A stretch of DNA of 14,078 nt from JASLCR01 sp964384345 (GTDB lineage: Bacteria > Patescibacteriota > Saccharimonadia > Saccharimonadales > Saccharimonadaceae), in NCBI GenBank assembly GCA_964384345.1, contig CAYLKD010000016.1, positions 1-14,078 on the forward strand. The letters run 5' to 3'. Positions 1 through 5,162 of the stretch are shown here, one piece after another. Numbering within the stretch: position 1 is the first letter of the stretch; every line of letters begins with the position of its first letter. Made by a program: the position numbers and the translations under genes. The notes under the pieces were generated by a model. The model saw only the letters and a list, made by a program, of their open reading frames with translations. It was not told the origin of the DNA and did not search any database.

Positions 1-972
1 AGCTCGTTGAGAAAATCCCGATTGTATCAATGAGAGCTGAACGGTTGTTAGTATCGATCCTTTGCGACTCAACTGTATCTGGGAATAACTATCAACCTCG
101 CCGAAGTTATTTATCTCCTGATTTTTGATATCTTTAGCAAATCGTTTTGCGGTTTCTGCACCAAAGAACTGTTCGTAATTTTCTGCGTCAATGACACTTA
201 GTTGATCTTTCACTTTAGAGTACTGTGAGAATAGTTCTACAGTATCAGGCATCTTATCTTTAGCTGTACCGCTGATTTTTAATAGTTCCGTAATCAAATC
301 AACGAAGTGATATCCAGAGTGCATCAGTTTGCCATACCCATACTTATATGGATGATTTTCTCGGTAAAGATATTCATCTGGCATATTCCACATACCGTCG
401 GAGTGGTGAACAGACATGTATGTAATAGGGATTCCATATTTGCTTACGATGGACTCGATTAGTTCAAAGACTTGTCGATAACCATTATGATTTCGTCTTT
501 GGCACTGCACTAAAACCCGCGATGAATTGGGTTTTAACATTTGAACCAACTCACAGACGTCTTCGCTTATTTCGCTTGCAGCACTTTCGGAGCTTATTAC
601 GCCAACGGGAGCCGTGACTGGCTTGTCCGTGAGCACATCTATGCCAAGTTTAATACATTCTTTCAAATATATTTTATGAGCTTTCGGCTCAGTAGAAAGA
701 ATAACTTTGTTGATGTGCATCCTACTGAGTGCGTCCGCTGCCGCCGGATGAATCTCGCTAGGACTGATCTGGTGGGCAGAATCCAGAAATATAGTTTGTT
801 TAGGCTGAAGCTTTTTGTCCTTTAAAAAGGTTTCTACGATTTTTTGATTGATATCTAAGTCTATAATAAGTTCTAGTGATGTATCTAAGTCATTTTGCGT
901 AAGCTCTTCAAGAAAAGGGTAATATATTCGTTTAGCATGAGGACCAAGCCCTACTAAGGCAATACGTTTCAT
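1..972 (-). CDS. Gfo/Idh/MocA family oxidoreductase (3' end cut by window edge)
   Basis: The minus strand is open for 324 codons from ATG at 972 to the window edge, with no stop, so the C-terminus is missing. Residues 1-15 hold a Rossmann start (beta strand, then GLGPHAKR at 8-15) for NAD(P) binding. STEPKAHK (93-100) and TDKPVT (115-120) match the family's 'P..H' and 'EKP' segments. YGKLMHSGYHFVDLI (213-227) matches the conserved region that carries the catalytic-site histidine in the second, alpha/beta domain. Family members oxidise or reduce sugars, inositol or related polyols with NAD(P)H in the cytoplasm. The substrate cannot be read from sequence. The segment after TDKPVT (about 121-137) looks longer and more Ser/Ala-rich than in typical members. 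It points away from lemA and shares the 973-1237 spacer with it. The family call is secure; the function is open. Confidence 0.85.
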   Translation of the reverse strand, partial: MKRIALVGLGPHAKRIYYPFLEELTQNDLDTSLELIIDLDINQKIVETFLKDKKLQPKQTIFLDSAHQISPSEIHPAAADALSRMHINKVILSTEPKAHKIYLKECIKLGIDVLTDKPVTAPVGVISSESAASEISEDVCELVQMLKPNSSRVLVQCQRRNHNGYRQVFELIESIVSKYGIPITYMSVHHSDGMWNMPDEYLYRENHPYKYGYGKLMHSGYHFVDLITELLKISGTAKDKMPDTVELFSQYSKVKDQLSVIDAENYEQFFGAETAKRFAKDIKNQEINNFGEVDSYSQIQLSRKGSILTTVQLSLIQSGFSQRA

Positions 973-977
973 TAAGC

Positions 978-988
978 AATATAGTATA
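978..988 (-). promoter_or_regulatory. -10-like promoter elements of the oxidoreductase gene
   Basis: On the minus strand TATACT (988-983) starts 16 nt upstream of the ATG at 972, and TATATT (983-978) starts 11 nt upstream. Either would leave a leader of about 0-5 nt. There is no Shine-Dalgarno sequence. Which hexamer is used is unclear, and no convincing -35 box was found. Confidence 0.4.
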
Positions 989-1195
989 ATAAAATACTAA
1001 ATAAAGCAAGGGTATAATCTAGACTCACGCATAGTTGAATCACTGATTTATGTCAAAATTATTATATCCATGCCTTCAAAAACATTCGTGACCTGATTGG
1101 GAGATTAAAGACTTACACCTTCAGTTGGTTGGTTCACTTCTTAGTTCAAACGTTTAGATGAGTGCCGAATAGTTCAGAGCACGACCTACGTAGGG
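989..1195. other. intergenic spacer with no recognised gene
   Basis: This is the core of the divergent spacer between the oxidoreductase and lemA. Only very short open frames occur on either strand (for example 13 codons from ATG 1050). No tRNA-like cloverleaf, repeat or strong hairpin was seen. A TATAAT at 1013-1018 on the plus strand has no start codon 12 nt downstream. The spacer is long for this compact region, so an unrecognised small RNA is possible but not supported. Confidence 0.4.
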
Positions 1196-1206
1196 TTTGC
1201 TATACT
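1196..1206 (+). promoter_or_regulatory. extended -10 promoter of lemA (TTTGCTATACT)
   Basis: TGC at 1198-1200 followed by TATACT at 1201-1206 is an extended -10 element. Transcription would start near 1213, leaving a leader of about 25 nt that carries the Shine-Dalgarno sequence AAGAGGAG (1225-1232), 5 nt before the ATG at 1238. No good -35 box lies 17 nt upstream. Nearly the same 11-mer occurs at 2812-2822 and 13870-13880. Confidence 0.6.
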
Positions 1207-1237
1207 AGTCATATAATTATCGAAAAGAGGAGATTGT

Positions 1238-1831
1238 ATGAATCGTAAATGGCTAGTGCCCGGCATTGTAGTAGGTATCATTCTGGTCATCGTTGCGATT
1301 GTTGTCGGTGGGTACAATGGCCTCGTCGCACAACGCGAGAGTGTCAATAAATCATTTGCAAATCTCCAGTCACAATATCAGCGTCGAGCCGATCTGGTTC
1401 CAAACCTAGTAAATACAGTAAAAGGTGCCGCAAACTTTGAGAAAAAGACACTTACCGATGTGACTGAGGCACGTGCTCGAGCGACAAGTATTACCATCGA
1501 TCCAAGTACAGCGACTCCCGACCAGTTGGCGCAGTATCAAAAATCACAAGGTGAATTGAGCCAGGCGCTTGGTCGTTTGCTCGCTGTCACAGAAAACTAT
1601 CCTGAGCTTAAAGCAGTCGCTGGCTTCCAAGATTTGCAAGTGCAACTAGAGGGCACTGAAAATCGAATTGCTGTTGCTCGCAATGACTTCAATGCTGCTG
1701 CCTCTGGTTATAATGCACGTATTCAATCGTTCCCAACTAATATTACGGCAGGTATCTTTGGCTTTAATAAGTTCACGTATTTTGAAGCTGAAGCGGGTGC
1801 TCAAAACGCGCCTGATGTGAATTTCGAATAA
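1238..1831 (+). CDS. lemA: LemA family membrane protein
   Basis: The gene encodes 197 residues, a usual LemA length. Residues 7-27 form a single N-terminal membrane helix with a very short preceding segment, so the rest is expected to be a long-helix domain outside the membrane. Family hallmarks are QYQRRADLVPNLVNTVKG (47-64), ENYPELKA (119-126), EGTENRIAVARNDFN (138-152) and IQSFPTN (162-168). LemA proteins are widespread and of uncertain biochemical role. They often sit beside TPM-domain proteins, as here, where the TPM gene starts 14 nt downstream and is surely co-transcribed. The start is fixed by the Shine-Dalgarno site AAGAGGAG at 1225-1232. The C-terminus (FEAEAGAQNAPDVNFE) matches the family's usual 'F.a...a...p.V.F' ending. 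Confidence 0.95.
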   Translation: MNRKWLVPGIVVGIILVIVAIVVGGYNGLVAQRESVNKSFANLQSQYQRRADLVPNLVNTVKGAANFEKKTLTDVTEARARATSITIDPSTATPDQLAQYQKSQGELSQALGRLLAVTENYPELKAVAGFQDLQVQLEGTENRIAVARNDFNAAASGYNARIQSFPTNITAGIFGFNKFTYFEAEAGAQNAPDVNFE

Positions 1832-1845
1832 GCTAAGGAGGCTTC

Positions 1846-2751
1846 GTGTTCTCAAAATTTGTTCGATTTGGATTATTCCTTGTTGCTCTGGGATTTGTAG
1901 GTTCACTCGCAATGCCACTGAATGTTAATGCGTTGAGTGTGCCGCCTCGGCCAACAGATATACCAATTGTTGATCAAACAAATACACTTACAGATCAGCA
2001 AAAAATAACGCTGGCAAAACAGATTGCAAATGAGCGGGCTAAATCTGGTAATCAAATCGCCATCGTCATGGTATCCACACTTGAGAATCAATCAATCGAA
2101 GACTATTCACTCGCTGTTGCCCGAGAATGGGGGATTGGAACGAGTAAAAATAATAATGGCGTATTGTTACTTGTTGTAAAGGACGATAGGAGGCTCCGTA
2201 TAGAGGTTGGGACTGGCCTTGAAGGTTCGCTCACCGACGTACAGACGGGACGTATTATTAGAAACGATATCACGCCATTCTTCAAACAAAACAAATACTA
2301 TGAAGGTATTCAAGCGGGTTTGAGCGATATTATCGGCGCAATTAATGGCGAGTATACCGCACTGGCAGCGGATACCGAAAGTAGTAGCGGCTTCCCATGG
2401 GAGTTTGCGTTCATAGCGGGACTCATAGGATTTTCATGGCTTAGTTCTATTCTAGCTCGTACAAAAAGCTGGTGGGCTGGTGGCATTGTTGGTGGGGTAG
2501 TCGGTGGCGGAGCAGGTATGATTTTAGGCTCGCTCACCATCGGACTTATTGGCGCTGGTGTCTTGATTGTGATTGGGCTTATTTTTGACAAAATAGTTTC
2601 CTCTAACTACAGATCAAATGCGAGCCAGGGCAGTACGCCAAGTTGGTGGGCTGGTGGCGGATATCTTGGCGGCGGCAGATCGGGCGGAGGTGGTTTCGGA
2701 GGCTTTGGAGGAGGCGGATTTGGCGGTGGCGGGTCAAGCGGAAGCTGGTAG
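1846..2751 (+). CDS. TPM-domain (YgcG-like) secreted/membrane protein with Gly-rich tail
   Basis: The gene encodes 301 residues from a GTG start 4 nt after a perfect AAGGAGG (1835-1841). A signal peptide or anchor helix spans about 5-29. The TPM domain follows (about 38-166), with IVDQTNTLTDQQ (41-52), a 'GNQIAIVMV' strand (68-76), the EDYSLAVAREWGIG block (85-98), NGVLLLVVKDDRRLRIEVG (104-122) and TGRIIRNDITPFF (134-146). Two or three further hydrophobic segments lie at about 186-204 and 211-248. The tail (268-300) is almost only Gly, Ser and Phe and ends in SGSW, as is common in this family. TPM domains occur in photosystem II repair protein TLP18.3 and in YgcG-type bacterial proteins; a phosphatase activity has been reported for plant members. 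The role beside LemA is probably envelope-related, but this is inference. Confidence 0.9.
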   Translation: MFSKFVRFGLFLVALGFVGSLAMPLNVNALSVPPRPTDIPIVDQTNTLTDQQKITLAKQIANERAKSGNQIAIVMVSTLENQSIEDYSLAVAREWGIGTSKNNNGVLLLVVKDDRRLRIEVGTGLEGSLTDVQTGRIIRNDITPFFKQNKYYEGIQAGLSDIIGAINGEYTALAADTESSSGFPWEFAFIAGLIGFSWLSSILARTKSWWAGGIVGGVVGGGAGMILGSLTIGLIGAGVLIVIGLIFDKIVSSNYRSNASQGSTPSWWAGGGYLGGGRSGGGGFGGFGGGGFGGGGSSGSW

Positions 2752-2811
2752 GGTAACCCTATATAAATTAGCGAGTCGACAGGCTGTGGGATCCAAGATT
2801 AACTGCATATA

Positions 2812-2822
2812 TTTGCTATAAT
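2812..2822 (+). promoter_or_regulatory. extended -10 promoter giving a leaderless start (TTTGCTATAAT)
   Basis: TGC (2814-2816) plus a perfect TATAAT (2817-2822) lies 12 nt before the ATG at 2829, so the predicted transcript begins at or next to the A of the start codon. No Shine-Dalgarno sequence is present. No -35 match was found at 17 nt spacing; the extended -10 may compensate. Confidence 0.65.
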
Positions 2823-2828
2823 CACTTC

Positions 2829-3383
2829 ATGTCGCAACTACCAGTCTTTATCACCGGAAATAAAAACAAAGCCGAGTATCTGTCGCGGCAGCTTGGCGTC
2901 AAACTTGAACATCAGAACATTGATCTACTTGAGCTTCAGTCCACCGATCTGCATGAGATAGTCACTCATAAATTACAACAAGCCTATGACATTTGCCAAC
3001 GACCTGTGTTGGTTGAAGATGTAAGTTTAGTATTTACGGCACTCGGCGATCTGCCTGGCCCGTACATTAAGTGGTTTGTGGAACATGCGGGAGCAGAGGC
3101 ATGTTGCAAAATGCTTGATGGATTTGATGACCGATCGGCTGTCATACGATGTACCTTTGGATACTACGACGGTGCAACGATGGAATTTTTTGATAGCGAA
3201 CTACATGGCAGTATTTCGGATATTCCTCGAGGCGTGAATGGTTTTGGATTTGATACGTTCTTTATAAACCAGGGCTATACAATTACTCGAGCTGAAATGT
3301 CGCAAGAGGAAAATGAACGGACGTATTCTGAACTGATGAAGCCATTTGCATTGGTCAGGGAATTCATTAAGAGACTTGAATAA
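2829..3383 (+). CDS. Ham1/ITPase-type non-canonical purine NTP pyrophosphatase
   Basis: The gene encodes 184 residues, typical for the family. It is expected to hydrolyse dITP/ITP/XTP to the monophosphate plus pyrophosphate and so keep deaminated purines out of DNA and RNA. Visible motifs are the N-terminal phosphate-binding ITGNKNKAEYL (8-18), VLVEDVSLVF (60-69) with acidic residues E63/D64, LPGPYIKWF (75-83), and GFGFDTFF (138-145), which resembles 'FG(W/Y)DP.F'. The sequence reads closer to the archaeal/eukaryotic ITPA branch (LPGPYIKWF) than to E. coli RdgB. Unusually, the C-terminal motif that normally reads 'K..xSHR..A' reads ERTYSELMKPF (163-173) here, so the His-Arg pair used in base recognition is not evident. 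The substrate may therefore differ. The gene converges on the small gene at 3393-3527 with a 9 nt gap. Confidence 0.88.
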   Translation: MSQLPVFITGNKNKAEYLSRQLGVKLEHQNIDLLELQSTDLHEIVTHKLQQAYDICQRPVLVEDVSLVFTALGDLPGPYIKWFVEHAGAEACCKMLDGFDDRSAVIRCTFGYYDGATMEFFDSELHGSISDIPRGVNGFGFDTFFINQGYTITRAEMSQEENERTYSELMKPFALVREFIKRLE

Positions 3384-3394
3384 AAGTTTCGTCT
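3372..3394. terminator. weak inverted repeat across the convergent gene ends
   Basis: AGAC (3372-3375) and GAA (3378-3380) can pair with TTC (3388-3390) and GTCT (3391-3394), giving a 7-bp stem with a 2-nt bulge and a 7-nt loop. It spans the stop codons of both convergent genes. There is no clear U-tract on either side, so this is only a weak candidate for a bidirectional terminator. Confidence 0.2.
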
Positions 3395-3527
3395 AATTAT
3401 TCAGCAGTACATTTAACACAATTGTTCCAATAATGCTTGCTATGATACTGATAATCAAGCCAATTTTCCAAAAAACTTTTACATGTATCTTTCCAGATTC
3501 GTTAGTTCTAGGAGATTGCATAGTCAT
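3393..3527 (-). CDS. small single-helix membrane protein (44 residues), unrecognised
   Basis: This is an open frame of 44 codons plus TAG. The N-terminal 20 residues are polar and slightly basic (MTMQSPRTNESGKIHVKVFW). Residues 22-42 are a clear membrane helix rich in Ile and Leu (KIGLIISIIASIIGTIVLNV), followed by LLNN. I do not recognise the family. The main reason to believe it is real is a TATACT placed exactly 12 nt before the ATG at 3527, the same spacing as at other genes here. A second ATG at 3521 is possible. It lies just downstream of, and on the same strand as, the two hydrolase genes. The basic flank before the helix suggests an N-in, C-out orientation. Confidence 0.6.
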   Translation of the reverse strand: MTMQSPRTNESGKIHVKVFWKIGLIISIIASIIGTIVLNVLLNN

Positions 3528-3533
3528 CTTCCC

Positions 3534-3539
3534 AGTATA
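3534..3539 (-). promoter_or_regulatory. -10 element of the small membrane protein gene
   Basis: TATACT reads on the minus strand from 3539 to 3534, 12 nt before the ATG at 3527, in the 18 nt between the hydrolase stop codon and this start. It predicts a leaderless mRNA. There is no extended TGn, and the -35 region would lie inside the hydrolase gene. Confidence 0.5.
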
Positions 3540-3545
3540 CCCGAT

Positions 3546-4226
3546 TTAATCATTGCCTCGTAATGTCTTGATAGCTGTAAGTATGGTATCTTGCACTTGT
3601 TTGTCTTTGATAATTCTAAAATGACCATAGGTAGCAAGTTGTATATTAGTGGCACCGTCGAGGCTGCTTCCACCCGGTATGTGCGGGTCAAATGTGCCGT
3701 AGATCGAGACAATTCGTTTGTTAACAGACTGGAATGATTTGAGTTTAGTAAGAACGGGCGAATGCGGCGTAAATACTCGTAGCGATTTGAAGGGTAGCAA
3801 ATATGCATAGCGTGAACCGGCAAACGGAGCGTTGAGCGCGACGAGACCACGGATTGTTTCAATTGGAGAGGAAGATAGCGCGTATTTTCCGACAAGTCCG
3901 CCCTTGCTATGTGACACAAGTATGACGTCGGTCAAACGATGCGCCGTAATGTACGAAGTGACCATTTCTGCCATTGCTTTGACTTCACCACGGTTGTAGC
4001 CGAGACCGTCTACCACATGCACGTCATAGCCATTTTGATGCAACAGTGATGCGAGCGGCTCCATGAATCGCCAATTTTCGTAGACACCAGGAATCAAAAT
4101 GATCGCTTGTGCGCCTGGGGCTTTATATTGTTCAGGACGGCCACGGCTCAGTAAGGCACGCAATTGGACGTTCGAGACATAGATATAATCAAGCATCCAA
4201 TAGTACAAGTAGGCAACTATTTTCAT
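3546..4226 (-). CDS. alpha/beta hydrolase, lipase/esterase-like
   Basis: The gene encodes 226 residues. The alpha/beta-hydrolase core starts with AIILIPGVYENW (41-52), whose IPG.Y replaces the usual HG oxyanion-loop motif. A nucleophile elbow SHSKGG puts Ser at 107, Asp180 lies in FDPHIP (179-184) and His202 in TYGHFRI (199-205). This gives a complete Ser-Asp-His triad in the right order. The elbow form '.HSKGG' and the overall plan resemble triacylglycerol lipase/PGAP1-like proteins. The N-terminal 20 residues are hydrophobic and aromatic (VAYLYYWMLDYIYV) and could dock on a membrane, though they do not look like a cleavable signal. The ATG overlaps the stop of the upstream hydrolase as ATGA, so translation is coupled. 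The substrate is unknown, probably an ester or lipid. Confidence 0.85.
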   Translation of the reverse strand: MKIVAYLYYWMLDYIYVSNVQLRALLSRGRPEQYKAPGAQAIILIPGVYENWRFMEPLASLLHQNGYDVHVVDGLGYNRGEVKAMAEMVTSYITAHRLTDVILVSHSKGGLVGKYALSSSPIETIRGLVALNAPFAGSRYAYLLPFKSLRVFTPHSPVLTKLKSFQSVNKRIVSIYGTFDPHIPGGSSLDGATNIQLATYGHFRIIKDKQVQDTILTAIKTLRGND

Positions 4227-5041
4227 AGCATTCCGAGGTATTGTCTTACTATAGCGACGAGTTCTATGGGCTTTTGATACTGCATGAGATGGGGCGCTGA
4301 ATTCATTTCACGGAATGAGCCATTGAGAGGCGTAGCCGACAATTCCTTTACCCACGCGGTAGGTGCAATTCTATCGTTTGATCCGCTAACTAGCAGGAGA
4401 GGAACAGTCATATATTGAAGGGTCTGTTCAATGTGATCATTCACCATATATTTGGTTGTAATAAAGTAGCGTATAGGACCCATACGCAGATAATTATGAA
4501 TAACGATACCATTTGCCTTTATTGATTCAAAGAAAAAATCTTGCAGCAGCCTGTAACCTTGCTTTACAAGGGATCGTTCGTGCTTGTTGACTGTCGGAGC
4601 AAGCAAAATACCGCTTAAAAATAATTTTGGCGCAGAACGAAGGGTATGAGCGACAATTTGGCAGCCCATGGACTGTCCGATAAGTACGACATTTTTGAGA
4701 TCCCATACGCGAACATATTCGTGCAGCACATCTGATAGCTCTATGATGGTCAGTGGCTTATTCGGTTTTGGTGTCCTGCCGTAACCTGGTAAATCAACAA
4801 CGTATACGTCGTAGTGCCGAGCGAGTTTCTCGGCAAATGGGATGTAATAATCGCCTGACATACCAAGCCCATGCACGAGGACTATCGAAATCGATTTATT
4901 TGAAATAAACTTCCGTATATGAATAATGTGATTTCTAACTGAGACAGGAATACGCTGCACGTGACACAACTTTGCTTTAAACAATGACTTATCTAGTATA
5001 TCTGGTATTTGTATAGACCAATATCCAAGTTGCGCAGCCAC
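4223..5041 (-). CDS. alpha/beta hydrolase
   Basis: The gene encodes 272 residues from GTG 5041. The classic fold features are VLVHGLGMSGDYY (54-66), the strand and loop VVDLPGYGRTPKP (81-93), the nucleophile elbow GQSMGC with Ser124, Asp223 in VSGSNDRI (218-225) and His251 in SAPHLMQY (248-255). It reads like a general alpha/beta hydrolase fold-1 enzyme (esterase, lactonase or C-C hydrolase type); the substrate cannot be told. The stop codon TGA overlaps the next gene's ATG, forming a two-hydrolase operon, and shows that UGA is a stop in this organism. The start is uncertain. No Shine-Dalgarno or -10 element sits at the usual spacing before GTG 5041. An internal TTG (codon 19) lies 16 nt after a TATACT, but the core fold begins later, so either start is possible. 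Confidence 0.87.
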   Translation of the reverse strand: MAAQLGYWSIQIPDILDKSLFKAKLCHVQRIPVSVRNHIIHIRKFISNKSISIVLVHGLGMSGDYYIPFAEKLARHYDVYVVDLPGYGRTPKPNKPLTIIELSDVLHEYVRVWDLKNVVLIGQSMGCQIVAHTLRSAPKLFLSGILLAPTVNKHERSLVKQGYRLLQDFFFESIKANGIVIHNYLRMGPIRYFITTKYMVNDHIEQTLQYMTVPLLLVSGSNDRIAPTAWVKELSATPLNGSFREMNSAPHLMQYQKPIELVAIVRQYLGML

Positions 5042-5150
5042 GGATATTCTCGACGTAAAAATTTCCCCACCATTGGCTATATTCTTTCTATGTTAAGGTA
5101 ATTTATCTGAGGGTTAGCATAAGCATCTGGTGTCAAATAATTCACATGTA

Positions 5151-5156
5151 TATACT
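5151..5156 (+). promoter_or_regulatory. -10 element of the beta-propeller gene
   Basis: TATACT lies exactly 12 nt before the ATG at 5163, predicting a leaderless transcript. This favours 5163 over the in-frame GTG at 5130, which has only a GAGGG (5109-5113) set 16 nt away. A second candidate, TATATT (5078-5083), lies upstream. Confidence 0.5.
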
Positions 5157-5162
5157 ACTCAC

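Noticed and set aside
541..825. Plus-strand 94-residue open frame
   Set aside because: It lies wholly inside the minus-strand oxidoreductase frame, which shows clear family motifs; the plus-strand translation shows none.
1019..1200. tRNA or small RNA gene in the spacer before lemA
   Set aside because: Fragments such as GGTTGGTTCAC recall a T-arm, but no matching acceptor stem or anticodon arm could be folded around them.
2640..2751. GC-rich repetitive tract as a tandem repeat or CRISPR-like element
   Set aside because: It encodes the Gly/Phe/Ser-rich tail typical of TPM-domain proteins; the repetition comes from glycine codons.
2749..2761. TAGGG-TAA-CCCTA hairpin at the end of the TPM gene as a terminator
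   Set aside because: The stem is only 5 bp with a 3-nt loop and is followed by TATAAATTAG rather than a T-tract, so there is too little to call it.
3524..3919. 131-residue minus-strand frame overlapping the hydrolase gene
   Set aside because: It is a frame shadow of the alpha/beta hydrolase at 3546-4226, which carries the catalytic triad; the alternative frame has no recognisable motif.
5130..5162. GTG 5130 as the start of the beta-propeller gene
   Set aside because: The nearest purine-rich site (GAGGG at 5109-5113) is 16 nt away, while ATG 5163 has a TATACT at -12. The extra 11 residues add no signal peptide.
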